A stretch of DNA of 64,000 nt, from contig NZ_CP120468.1 in the NCBI RefSeq assembly GCF_029490015.1, positions 1,302,001-1,366,000 on the forward strand, given 5' to 3'. Below are positions 9,801 through 16,634 of the stretch, piece after piece. The notes below the pieces were generated by a model. It ran no database searches. It was not told the origin of the DNA and was given only the letters and a program-made list of their open reading frames with translations. The stretch is from Halobaculum limi (GTDB lineage Archaea > Halobacteriota > Halobacteria > Halobacteriales > Haloferacaceae). How positions within the stretch are numbered: the stretch's first letter is position 1; each line of letters starts with the position of its first letter. The translations under genes and the position numbers were made by a program.

Positions 9801-10199
9801 GTAGAAGAGGTACACTGCACCGGCGTTCTCGCCGCGTGAGTCGTTGCGCGGCGCGCCGACGAGGAGATCAGCGTCGCCGTCGCCGTTCACGTCGCCCACG
9901 CGTGCGACCGACCGCCCGAGTCGGTCGCCGTCGCCCTCACCGCCGACTTTGGTGTCCGCGTCGCTGAGGTTCGTTCGTCCGCTCACGATGCCACGTCGAT
10001 CGGGTGTGGCTGAGTCGCCGTCGGCCGGCCCAATCGTGGGCGCGTTCGCCGTCGTCGGTCCCGTCGCCGTTGTGGTCGTCGCTGCGGGCTGCTGACTGGA
10101 CGCGGCACCGACGGAGACTGCCACTCCCGCAATCGGTGCCAGCACCATCAACAGCACCACAGCTACGACGGTCGCCGTCGCACTGTCACTTCGCACCAT
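6882..10199 (-). CDS. Secreted FG-GAP beta-propeller protein with four Cys-containing repeats and GED/GEN tail
   Basis: About 1105 residues from the ATG at 10199 (a TTG frame extends to 10220). The N-terminus has a hydrophobic segment at residues 10-32. Residues about 75-530 hold seven FG-GAP blades (GDVNGDGDADLLVGAPRND, GGDVDGDGYSDLVIGVPGDD, GGADVNGDGVDDLVIGAPF and others), again a complete propeller. An Arg/Asp/Lys repeat linker lies near 536-566. Four tandem repeats of about 90-95 residues follow (about 570-935), each with a VTC-like strand, a central GPxxxERxxxL segment and NGxYTVRT, and a second Cys near the end, perhaps an Ig-like fold closed by a disulfide. The last roughly 155 residues are GED/GEEGEN repeats ending in AELISP. 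Expected to be exported; function unknown. It is a paralogue of the gene at 1611-6566. Confidence 0.85.
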   Translation of the reverse strand: MVRSDSATATVVAVVLLMVLAPIAGVAVSVGAASSQQPAATTTTATGPTTANAPTIGPADGDSATPDRRGIVSGRTNLSDADTKVGGEGDGDRLGRSVARVGDVNGDGDADLLVGAPRNDSRGENAGAVYLFYGPVDRGDVEAADADAVFYGVDARDRAGSSLAGGDVDGDGYSDLVIGVPGDDAAANNSGATYVVYGGPSLSGKRSVTAAADVRLEGVSANDRAGNAVGIVRAGELDDRDYDDGGAVLVGARAADTSAGNSSGAVYVVDLRDGFTGERSLADADSTFLGEDDNDAAGLAVTGVGDVDDDGREEVGVGAPGADADRANATNDGAVYVLSNVFSGGTRSLDTADVRLDGAESRDRAGSALAGGADVNGDGVDDLVIGAPFADVTGQNAGAAYVVFGGDLESGSLADADRRLYGAGAGDLAGYALATVGARCGDVADILVGAPRADSVAGNDSGAVYLIDGEVRRGSTNLDDADATLHGESPGDEAGWSVAGVGDVGGGDADDVVVGAPRADPGGAAYVVHGDCVDEQTEKDDDRDRDKDRDKDRDKDRDRDRDEDKDEDLRRVSIEVRCTADGGRIVLENPNDEAVRVIVTGPDGYERRATLDAEGDDDTLRLSGLDNGAYTVRTRTTGDDSESIGRERVTVDCEEPDDGEPVFDLVETNVTCTDDGATLRLANPNNDSVRVVVDGPNDFERNVSLDPAGEENDTRELTGLENGSYTVRTLTDDGDDSRQVGRERLTVDCPPVDGDEPDIELVETNVTCEDDGGVLVATNQNDVAVQVDVEGPGDTERRETLEPGDELRLDGLENGTYTVRTLTAEDENVRVVGNTTVEIECEPDVDEPGDGDAEEVLPVETAVTCAEDGGVLVATNTNDVAVQVDVEGPGETERRATLQPGEELQLDSLQNGTYTVRTLTTDDEGVSEVSSEDVVVACAVSVDGEDGEDGEDGEDGENGEDGENGEDGENGEDGENGEDGENGEDGENGEDGEEGENGENGEDGEEGENGENGEDGEEGENGENGEDGEEGENGENGEDGENGEDGEDGEDGEDDENSENGEDSENGEEDEDGEDGEDEEDGENGEDGENGEDEEDDGEAELISP
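6990..7378 (+). repeat. GED/GEN-encoding tandem repeats
   Basis: The stretch consists of 18-bp and 36-bp repeats built from tcgccgtct, ccgttctcg and ccctcttcg blocks. They encode (minus strand) GENGED, GEDGED and four copies of a GEDGEEGENGEN unit. All units are multiples of three. The resulting acidic tail is about 130 residues of only Gly, Glu, Asp and Asn. Confidence 0.85.
7380..8500 (-). repeat. Four tandem protein repeats (about 90-95 aa each) within the second propeller gene
   Basis: Four homologous units of roughly 285 nt can be aligned by eye through ETNVTC (or VRC), DDGG, a GPxxxERR segment, LENGTYTVRTLT and a final Cys. Copies three and four are the most similar (VLVATNxNDVAVQVDVEGPG in both). 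The order of similarity suggests successive duplication. I do not recognise a named domain. Confidence 0.75.
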
Positions 10200-10226
10200 A
10201 TCCACTGGGCACGCTCTCAACTGTTC

Positions 10227-10240
10227 TTGTTATCCACACC
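10227..10240 (-). promoter_or_regulatory. Shared upstream element of the second propeller gene
   Basis: The minus strand reads GGTGTGGATAACAA, 28-41 nt upstream of the ATG at 10199, identical to the element upstream of the first propeller gene. The shared 14-mer suggests the two paralogues are co-regulated. Confidence 0.5.
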
Positions 10241-10571
10241 CGGCGTTCGTCGGAGCTGCCGTAGCGCGGCGTTACACTGGACGTGTACCGACGTGCTGGA
10301 GAAAATCGAAAGACGAAAGCGAGATTCACGACCCACGCTCTGCTTCGGTCCACGACTCGAGGTGTGGCAGGGCGGCGTCGTCGGGTGGTACGGACGGCCC
10401 AGTCCCGGACGGCACCGGGAGCGGCCCCCCGTGTATCACTATGACTCGGTTACAGGTGGTTCGCTCAGCTTACGCTTTGTCGAACTCCGAAAATCGGATA
10501 GTTCCGCGTTTGAAACCGGCTTACGCCTCGTCAAACAGCGCGGAGTAAAGCTCCGCAGATTCGACCTCGGC
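10241..10571. other. Intergenic region with duplicated 3' ends of the dehydratase gene
   Basis: No gene is supported here. Near the right side the last codons and stop of the neighbouring dehydratase gene recur. The string cttacgcctcgtcaaacagc is present at the true gene end (10572) and again near 10523, and a diverged form (cttacgctttgtcgaactc) lies near 10469. A small hairpin (CGGAG/CTCCG) lies between two copies at about 10541-10558. The rest (10241-10460) shows no recognisable feature. Confidence 0.6.
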
Positions 10572-11810
10572 TTACGCCTCGTCAAACAGCGTCTCGCCGT
10601 CGACCATGTGCTCCTCGACGACGTCCATATCGAGGGTGACGCCGATGCCGGGTTCCTCGGGGATAGTGATGTAGCCGTCCTCGATGACGTCCTCCTCGAC
10701 CAGGTCGTCCCACCAGCCGAGTTCGTACGAGTGGTACTCGACGGCCAGCGAGTTGGGGATAGCCGCGCCGACGTGGGCGCTCGCCATCGTCGCCACCGGT
10801 GAGGAGACGTTGTGCATCGCGACCGGGACGTAGTACTGGTTCGCCACGTCTGCGATCTTGCGGGTCTCGCGCATCCCGCCGACCTTCGGCATATCGGGTG
10901 CGATGATGTCGACCGCCTGATTCTCGATGAGACGGCGCTCTTCGGTCACGCGGTAGCGGTTCTCGCCGACCGTGATCGGCGTGACGGTGGACTTTGTGAC
11001 CTCCTCTTGGACTTCGAGGTTCTCCGGGGGAACGGGGTCTTCGAGCCACCAGACGTCGTAGTCCTCGATGGCGTTGGCGAGGCGCTTTGCGCTGCCGCCG
11101 GAGAACGTCCAGTGGCAGTCGAACGCGACGTCCGCGCGGTCTTTCACGCGCTCGGTCACCGCCTCGACGATCTCTGCCTTGTGGCGGATCTCGCCGGGTC
11201 GCAGGTGCCGGTTTGCGCGGTCCTTCTCGAAGCCAGAGGGCACGTCCAGGTCGAACTTCAGCGCGTCATAGCCGAGTTCCTCGACGACGCGTTCGGCCTC
11301 GTCGGCACACGCCTCAGGGTCGGCCTCTTCTTCGGTGTGACAGTCACAGTAGACACGCATCTTGTCACGGTACTTCCCGCCGAGCAATTGGTAGGCCGGA
11401 ATCTCGAGGATCTTGCCTGCGAGGTCGTGAAGCGCAATCTCGATGCCGGAAATGGCGGTGACGGTGACGCCTTCGACGGTCCCCTCGCCGGACATCTTCT
11501 GGATGAGGTGCTCGTACAGGCGGTCGATGTCGAGGGGGTTCTCGCCGACGATCATCGGCTTCATCCGCTCGATGAGTTCGGGCACGCCCGCGCCCCAGTA
11601 CGCCTCGCCAGTGCCGACGATGCCCGCGTCCGTATAGACGCGCACGAGCGTCCACGGGAAGTTGCCGTCGACCATCGTACACTGGACGTCGGTGATCTCC
11701 ACGTCGCGCCCGCCGCCGCGCTTAGCCGTCACGCCCATCGTCTCGCTGGACAGTTCCCGCATCGTGTACTCCGCGTTGGGGTCGTGCAGCGAGTCGTAAT
11801 TCCTGCTCAT
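10572..11810 (-). CDS. Enolase-superfamily sugar-acid dehydratase (gluconate/xylonate dehydratase-like)
   Basis: 412 residues, the usual size of haloarchaeal gluconate and xylonate dehydratases. N-terminal capping domain followed by a TIM-barrel: LKFDLDVP in the second-strand region, metal ligands in VAFDCHWTFSG (Asp), WWLEDPVPPENL (Glu) and TVGENRYRV (Glu), then IIAPDMPKVGGM and VAMHNVSSPVATMAS. These are mandelate racemase/muconate-lactonising family signatures. The likely reaction is dehydration of D-gluconate, D-xylonate or a similar aldonate to the 2-keto-3-deoxy acid, feeding a semi-phosphorylative Entner-Doudoroff or pentose pathway in the cytoplasm. No dehydrogenase or aldolase partner is adjacent, so the exact substrate is open. 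Confidence 0.85.
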   Translation of the reverse strand: MSRNYDSLHDPNAEYTMRELSSETMGVTAKRGGGRDVEITDVQCTMVDGNFPWTLVRVYTDAGIVGTGEAYWGAGVPELIERMKPMIVGENPLDIDRLYEHLIQKMSGEGTVEGVTVTAISGIEIALHDLAGKILEIPAYQLLGGKYRDKMRVYCDCHTEEEADPEACADEAERVVEELGYDALKFDLDVPSGFEKDRANRHLRPGEIRHKAEIVEAVTERVKDRADVAFDCHWTFSGGSAKRLANAIEDYDVWWLEDPVPPENLEVQEEVTKSTVTPITVGENRYRVTEERRLIENQAVDIIAPDMPKVGGMRETRKIADVANQYYVPVAMHNVSSPVATMASAHVGAAIPNSLAVEYHSYELGWWDDLVEEDVIEDGYITIPEEPGIGVTLDMDVVEEHMVDGETLFDEA

Positions 11811-11908
11811 AGATCGTCGTTTACTCGTGTTAGTGTAAAGGTTTGGAGTCGTTCGCGTCGCGGGCGGCGTTCACGGTGCGACGTGGGGCTGTTTGGTGTT
11901 ACTTCCGG

Positions 11909-12133
11909 TCAGCGACCGCCCGACGAGCGGACGAGTTCCACTGCCCGGTAGGAGCCGTACGAGAGACCAACGAAGCCGACGACGAACACGAGTACGCCGA
12001 CCACGAGGCCGTAGTCGCGCCACGCGACGTTGACCGCAACGAGGAGGAAGTACACCAGTCCCGCCAGCGCTGGCACGCCGAGAATGATGGCGATCAGCGA
12101 CTTCGTATCGTCGTACGGGCGGTGTCGTGACAC
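11909..12133 (-). CDS. Small two-TM membrane protein
   Basis: 74 residues with a short charged start (MSRHRPYDDTKS) and two hydrophobic helices at about residues 12-34 and 41-62, ending in a charged tail VELVRSSGGR. Codon use is like its neighbours. Family unknown. It lies between the dehydratase and the wHTH regulator on the same strand. Confidence 0.6.
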   Translation of the reverse strand: MSRHRPYDDTKSLIAIILGVPALAGLVYFLLVAVNVAWRDYGLVVGVLVFVVGFVGLSYGSYRAVELVRSSGGR

Positions 12134-12220
12134 GTCGTTGACTGCGTTGGCGACCGGTAAAACCTCCTCGGCTTCTGAACCTCGCCGGAATACGTTGGAT
12201 ACCGCGTGGTCACTTCTTGA

Positions 12221-12826
12221 TCAGCGAGCAGTCGGTGGCTCCGTGTTGGCGCCAAGCCGGTTCCGTCGCGAGCGAGCAAGGTGAACGACGCTGGTCAGTG
12301 TGAACATACCGACGATGAGTGCGGCGTACGCGGCATCGCCGCCGATTGAAAAGGGGTAGATATCAAGCCACGCAACCGTGATGAGTGCTGCTGCGAACGC
12401 CGATAGCCCGAGATAGAATTCGCTCCAGGGGATGTCGTTGCCTTGTACGACGTCCATATACACCTGGAGATTCTCTCCAATTTCGGTCAACTCGATCTCA
12501 TCACGGGTTGACTCGTAGCTCAATACGCCAGCATCGTCAAGACGTGGGAGGTGCGTCTGGTGGAGTGCGACGTACGCCCGCCGACGCTGGCTGGAGTCGA
12601 CCTCCTTGAGGTCGATATTGTTCTCCCACGCGGCGACGTGTTCTGCGAGTTCGCTAATCTCGGCGCTCTTTGCCCGCATCAGATGGTGGAGTGTGTACCG
12701 CCGCCGATCGTTACCGAGCAGCTCGAACACCTCCGTCCGGTCCAACTCCCCGGGTCCGTCGTCATCGGGGCTGAACGGTCCATCTGGCCCGACGTCACCC
12801 CCCGTATCACCCGATTGTGTTGACAC
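12221..12826 (-). CDS. DUF7344-type winged-helix regulator with C-terminal membrane anchor
   Basis: 201 residues. An acidic, Gly/Pro-rich N-terminus (1-28) is followed by a wHTH domain (about 29-120: EVFELLGNDRRRYTLHHLM, then ISELAEHVAAWEN, RRRAYVALHQTHLPRLDDAG and GVLSYE), the arrangement of the haloarchaeal DUF7344 family. Two hydrophobic segments at about 138-157 and 162-183 should tether it to the membrane. It is divergent from the TasA-like cluster across a 356-bp AT-rich region, so it is a candidate regulator of that cluster. The function is inferred from context. Confidence 0.75.
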   Translation of the reverse strand: MSTQSGDTGGDVGPDGPFSPDDDGPGELDRTEVFELLGNDRRRYTLHHLMRAKSAEISELAEHVAAWENNIDLKEVDSSQRRRAYVALHQTHLPRLDDAGVLSYESTRDEIELTEIGENLQVYMDVVQGNDIPWSEFYLGLSAFAAALITVAWLDIYPFSIGGDAAYAALIVGMFTLTSVVHLARSRRNRLGANTEPPTAR

Positions 12827-13080
12827 TAATAACAGTTCATTTGTCAGATACTTAGATATTTGGCTCGGTTCCCAGCAGTTTCATATTATTTTAGATACAC
12901 AACAACTCGAATATTGTAGCGTGCGCACAAACGCGAATCAGGATCATTCGGATAACTCGCCGTTACCTTCCCTCCGTACGGAATCAACTGGCGATATTTC
13001 GATTCTTTTAGATCGTGTCTAGAGCGGCTAAGACGCCGTGTAGGGGTCACTATACAAGGTGTATGTATTATGGTACAATG

Positions 13081-13100
13081 CTGTAGGCCAGTCGCTACAG
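13081..13100. promoter_or_regulatory. Inverted repeat CTGTAG-8nt-CTACAG
   Basis: Perfect 6-bp arms with an 8-nt spacer, 16 nt upstream of the TATA-like box that should serve the first TasA-like gene. The position fits an activator or repressor site. Confidence 0.45.
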
Positions 13101-13115
13101 ACCTGTATGCAGCAC

Positions 13116-13122
13116 ATAAATA
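13116..13122 (+). promoter_or_regulatory. TATA-like box of the TasA-like cluster
   Basis: ATAAATA lies 61-67 nt upstream of the ATG at 13183. A start site about 25 nt downstream would give a 5' UTR of roughly 35-40 nt containing the direct repeat GCGCGGTGTG. Genes nearby are mostly leaderless, so this would be a comparatively long leader. Confidence 0.45.
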
Positions 13123-13182
13123 CTACCCCCCAGTTCGTTGCCAATTGTGTGCGCGGTGTGGTTCCGCGCGGTGTGCAAACCT

Positions 13183-14373
13183 ATGTCCGACGACGACAAA
13201 AACAGCGGCTCGACGATCGAACTGAATCGCCGCCGGGTGCTCGGCGCGCTCGGCACTGTCGGTGTGGCCTCCGCGGGTGCGGGTGCGGGGACGTTCGCAC
13301 TCTTCAGCGACACCGAGACGAGTAGCGGGAACAGCGTGCAGGCAGGGACGCTCGATCTGACACTCGGCAATGGTGGGAGTGCGACGCTCACGGCTTCCGA
13401 GGTTGCCCCCGGAGATTCTGGAGTCAGCGCGCTTCAGGTGAATAACGACGGGAATCTCGATGGTTCGCTTGACGTGAACGTCTCGAACGTCACCCCTATC
13501 GACCGGAATCCGGAGCCGGAGCAGTCGCTGGACGACACTCGTGAGTTCACGATCGATTACGGGTTCGACAACGGGAGCCCCCAGAATCAGGTCTCACTTC
13601 AGTCGGAGTTCGGCGAGGTCGCTAATGTCGAGATCGATCTGAGTTCGGATCCAGTAGTGATCACCGCAGATCTGCCGTACGCGCTGGACCCGAACGGTCA
13701 GTTCGACGACTCGATCACGTTCGCGTTCGACGCAGACAACGACGGTGTCGAGGACTTCCAACTAGCGGCTCGGGACTACGACGACGACGACAGCTTGGAG
13801 ACGGTTTACGACGACGCAAGCAGTCTGCCGTCCGGCTCTCGGAACCGGAATCAGTCAGTACCGTCCGGCTACGACGTCCGTCTAGAGAACGGCAACACTC
13901 GGTTCGTCGTTGAGGTGCCCGCTGGGGACCTCTCGGATCCGTTCGCGGTCACGGGGCAGGCGAACCTCGCGGCTTACAACCCCTCCACTTCGGGGTCCAA
14001 CCTCGATATCCCGCTTATCCCCGGATTCGGGTACAACAATCCGCCGGTCGCCGGGACGAGTGCGTTCGACGGCACCGCGACGAAAATGGTCGAGATCCAG
14101 TCCGGCGAACTTCGGACGCTCGCGGATATGCTCGACCTGACAGTGACGATCAGTTCCGACAGTTCCCAGAGTTCGGGGGACACCTTTGTCGCCTCCGGCA
14201 AGGTCAATCGGCTCCCAATGGTCGATGCCGAGCCGAACAAGCCGCTCCCCGCGGGCGCGACGAACTACGTCCTTGTGGAGTACGATCTGTCCCCGAACGT
14301 CGGAAACGCGGTCCAGAAGGACGCCGTGGAGTTCGACATCGAAGTCGATCTCAACCAGGAGGACTCGCAGTAA
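13183..14373 (+). CDS. TasA/SipW-type secreted fibre-like subunit 1
   Basis: 396 residues from the ATG at 13183 (an upstream in-frame ATG at 13138 adds an implausible leader). The N-terminus has NRRRVLGALGTVGVASAG, then GAGTFALFSDTETSSGNSVQ and AGTLDLTL: the SipW-cognate signal peptide and the start of the camelysin/TasA fold, with cleavage expected before the AGTFALFSDTE region. The mature part is beta-rich and acidic, with a large insertion (about 95-290) compared with the shortest family members, and ends in VQKDAVEFDIEVDLNQEDSQ. In bacteria, TasA-type proteins polymerise into extracellular fibres after cleavage by SipW. It is the first gene of the cluster, with the next gene 19 nt downstream. 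Confidence 0.85.
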   Translation: MSDDDKNSGSTIELNRRRVLGALGTVGVASAGAGAGTFALFSDTETSSGNSVQAGTLDLTLGNGGSATLTASEVAPGDSGVSALQVNNDGNLDGSLDVNVSNVTPIDRNPEPEQSLDDTREFTIDYGFDNGSPQNQVSLQSEFGEVANVEIDLSSDPVVITADLPYALDPNGQFDDSITFAFDADNDGVEDFQLAARDYDDDDSLETVYDDASSLPSGSRNRNQSVPSGYDVRLENGNTRFVVEVPAGDLSDPFAVTGQANLAAYNPSTSGSNLDIPLIPGFGYNNPPVAGTSAFDGTATKMVEIQSGELRTLADMLDLTVTISSDSSQSSGDTFVASGKVNRLPMVDAEPNKPLPAGATNYVLVEYDLSPNVGNAVQKDAVEFDIEVDLNQEDSQ

Positions 14374-14392
14374 CCCCACCGAGTGACCACCG

Positions 14393-15562
14393 ATGCGCGA
14401 TGACACCAGTAGCTCGTTCGAGCTCTCCCGCCGCGGAGTGCTCGGCGGCCTCGTGACGATGGGCGCGGCATCGGCAGCCGCGGGTGCGGGCACGGTGGCG
14501 CTATTCAGCGACGAGGAGACCAGCGCGAACAACACGGTGCAGGCGGGCACGCTTGACCTGACGGTGAACGGGAGCGGATCGAATGCCGTCATCGATGTGT
14601 CGAACGTCGTCCCGGAGGGGAGCGGAAGCGACTCAACGACGCTTCGCAACGCCGGCACGCTCCCGGGGTACCTGACGTTCGGGATCAAAGGGTTCCGAAC
14701 ACCGGAGAACGGGGTCAACGACCCCGAGAGTGATGCCGACGACGAAGGAGATTCGTTTGGTCAGAATTCTGGCGGGTCACACACGGGCGAATTGGCCCAG
14801 AACCTCGAACTCCGGGTCAAGCTCGTAGTCGACGGGAACGACGAGTACCTGATCGGCCATCAGCCGGTGAATGGCGACGATGGCTACGTACTCGCGTCCG
14901 CGATTACGCTCGGCTCGTACGACCTTGGCAACTTGCAACTGTCGTCGGGCCAGTCTGTCGAATTCGTAACCGACTACCGTGTGTACAACGCGGGAAACGA
15001 GATTCAAAGCGACAGCGTCGAGATCGAGGCCGCGTTCGCGCTGACCCAAGAGGCCGGGCAAGTCACGCTCCCACAGACACAGACGGTGTCTGCGGACGCA
15101 GTCGGTCACCAAGACGACGATTACGACGCCGGCATCGAGTTCGACTACACCAACTCGCTGGGGCAAGAAGCGACGATCAACGATATCCACGTTCAACCGG
15201 CAGACACCGACTTGATCCTCCTCAGTGACCAGCGGGGTGGCACGAACTATGACGAATTTAGCTACAATTCTGACGTCCACGTGGAGACTCCGAGTGGTGA
15301 CAACGACGGCTGGGTTGATGGTGACGGCGACAAGTTCGACGTGCCTGGCTGGGTTGATCTCGGGTCCGATGGATGGAACGACAGTGCCGATCAGGAAGCG
15401 GTTCTATCAGCGGGAAGCACAGCGACGGTGAACCTCTATGCGTTCCGTAACCAGAGTGGGAATAAAGAGGATATGACGGGCAAGCAGGTCCGCGTCACGC
15501 TAGACGTGACGCTCGCCGACGGCACCGAAACGTTCGTCCCGCTCGTGATGACGCCGGTCTGA
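14393..15562 (+). CDS. TasA/SipW-type secreted fibre-like subunit 2
   Basis: 389 residues. The N-terminus FELSRRGVLGGLVTMGAAS is followed by AGAGTVALFSDEETSANN and VQAGTLDLTVNGSGSN, the same SipW-type signal and mature start as subunit 1. A TasA-like core (VVPEGSGSDSTTLRNAGTL, then a block resembling LELRVKLVVDGNDEYLIG and SVEIEAAFALTQ) occupies residues about 35-215. A second beta-rich region (about 220-389) begins VTLPQTQTVSADAVGHQDDD and ends in VRVTLDVTLADGTETF. Expected to be exported and cleaved by the signal peptidase encoded downstream. Confidence 0.85.
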   Translation: MRDDTSSSFELSRRGVLGGLVTMGAASAAAGAGTVALFSDEETSANNTVQAGTLDLTVNGSGSNAVIDVSNVVPEGSGSDSTTLRNAGTLPGYLTFGIKGFRTPENGVNDPESDADDEGDSFGQNSGGSHTGELAQNLELRVKLVVDGNDEYLIGHQPVNGDDGYVLASAITLGSYDLGNLQLSSGQSVEFVTDYRVYNAGNEIQSDSVEIEAAFALTQEAGQVTLPQTQTVSADAVGHQDDDYDAGIEFDYTNSLGQEATINDIHVQPADTDLILLSDQRGGTNYDEFSYNSDVHVETPSGDNDGWVDGDGDKFDVPGWVDLGSDGWNDSADQEAVLSAGSTATVNLYAFRNQSGNKEDMTGKQVRVTLDVTLADGTETFVPLVMTPV

Positions 15563-15578
15563 CCCGCGGCACGGCTAC

Positions 15579-15626
15579 GACCCACGCGGGCGCCTTGCGG
15601 CGGTTCGACTCCGCCGGTGGGTCTTT
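15579..15626 (+). other. tRNA-minihelix-like stem-loop between TasA-like genes
   Basis: GACCCAC (15579-15585) can pair with GTGGGTC (15617-15623), a 7-bp stem like an acceptor stem. Immediately inside the 3' strand is GGCGG-TTCGACT-CCGCC (15599-15615), matching a tRNA T-arm with the loop consensus TTCRANY. Only 13 nt separate the two parts on the 5' side, so D and anticodon arms are absent and it is not a functional tRNA. TTT follows. It could be a tRNA remnant, a structured terminator or a processing signal. Confidence 0.5.
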
Positions 15627-15653
15627 CAAACGAAGACATATGTGGGACCTCTC

Positions 15654-15661
15654 GTAAATAT
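15654..15661 (+). promoter_or_regulatory. TATA-like box for subunit 3
   Basis: GTAAATAT lies 25-32 nt upstream of the ATG at 15686, the standard distance for a leaderless haloarchaeal transcript. It suggests that the third subunit gene also has its own promoter, downstream of the hairpin at 15579-15626. Confidence 0.55.
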
Positions 15662-15685
15662 CGGACAAGCAAAAGACACGAACTG

Positions 15686-16585
15686 ATGCAGGATCCTACC
15701 CGTTCGATTGGCCGTCGCCGCCTGCTGTCGAGTCTCGGCGTGATCGGCGCCACCAGCGCTGCGTCCGGCCTCGGCACGTGGGCACTTCTCTCAGACACAG
15801 AGCAAACTACTGGGAGCGTCACCACAGGGACGCTCGACCTCCGGGTGGGTGACGACGGCACGGCGACAATCGCGATCGAGGATGTCGAACCGGGCGACGC
15901 TGGCATCTCCACTGTCCCGGTATCGAACCACGGCACTGTCGCCGGCACGCTCGGCCTGACGGTTGTAGACGTTCGCCCGAACGATTCAGACGGCGACTCC
16001 AACCCAGATACGGACAAATCCGGTGGCCCCATCGCCGGGATCGAATTCAATGGGTGCGGTACTGCCGACGTAGAGTTCGCCGCTGATGCGGCGTTCCCGA
16101 TTTCCATTGAGGTGCACACACGAACCGGGGAAAGCAACACGTCGGTCGAGACGCGTACGATTGAGAAGTCGGACACAAAATCGAAGACTGGTGGACGACC
16201 GACGACCAAACTGAACGGGAACGGCGGCCTCGTCGCCGTCTCGATCGATGGTCAGACCTGGGCGAACCCGAACCCTTGTGTGAACGATGATGCCAGGAAC
16301 GACGCGGCGTCAGTTGCCCTCGCGAAGGCCCTGACAGTCGACATCGGCTACGCTGACGACAAGGCGGCGGCTGGGACCGCCCCGCTCGTTGAGGCGGACC
16401 CTGTATGGGACCTAGCGGTTCCCAAAACGGCAGAAAGCGACCGAACACTCTCTCCCGGGGGCGAAGACGACGCCCCGGGCTCGCACGCGGTGTTGTACGT
16501 CGAGTGGTCGGTGGATGCCGACTCGGAGGAGTCTATCGCAGATGGAACAGTTGAGATCGAATTGCAGCCAGTGATTCACACATGA
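15686..16585 (+). CDS. TasA/SipW-type secreted fibre-like subunit 3
   Basis: 299 residues from the ATG at 15686, chosen because it places the signal at the N-terminus and fits the TATA-like box. Signal RSIGRRRLLSSLGVIGATSA, then GLGTWALLSDTEQTTGSV and TGTLDLRVGDDG. The mature domain has DVEPGDAGISTVPVSNHGTV and a C-terminal strand VLYVEWSVDADSEESIADG, then VEIELQPVIHT, typical of the camelysin/TasA fold. It carries two Cys (about residues 123 and 202) that could form a disulfide. Expected to be cleaved by the adjacent signal peptidase. Confidence 0.83.
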   Translation: MQDPTRSIGRRRLLSSLGVIGATSAASGLGTWALLSDTEQTTGSVTTGTLDLRVGDDGTATIAIEDVEPGDAGISTVPVSNHGTVAGTLGLTVVDVRPNDSDGDSNPDTDKSGGPIAGIEFNGCGTADVEFAADAAFPISIEVHTRTGESNTSVETRTIEKSDTKSKTGGRPTTKLNGNGGLVAVSIDGQTWANPNPCVNDDARNDAASVALAKALTVDIGYADDKAAAGTAPLVEADPVWDLAVPKTAESDRTLSPGGEDDAPGSHAVLYVEWSVDADSEESIADGTVEIELQPVIHT

Positions 16586-16634
16586 CAGTGCACGCAGACG
16601 ACGAACGGACGGGCAGTGCGACGGGTGAGCAGCA

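Larger units (their letters stand above)
12827..13182. promoter_or_regulatory. AT-rich divergent regulatory region upstream of the TasA-like cluster
   Basis: This 356-bp region separates two divergent genes and contains no supported ORF. It holds a near-palindrome ATACA-AGG-TGTAT (13052-13064), a stem-loop CTGTAG/CTACAG (13081-13100), a TATA-like box (13116-13122) and a 10-nt direct repeat GCGCGGTGTG (13151-13160 and 13166-13175). The 13-nt near-palindrome and the stem-loop are the best operator candidates. Confidence 0.55.

Noticed and set aside
10812-11951. 379-codon plus-strand frame opposite the dehydratase
   Set aside because: The dehydratase on the minus strand has clear catalytic motifs; the opposite frame has none.
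15579-15626. A functional tRNA gene
   Set aside because: Only an acceptor-like stem and a T-arm can be formed; there is no room for D and anticodon arms.
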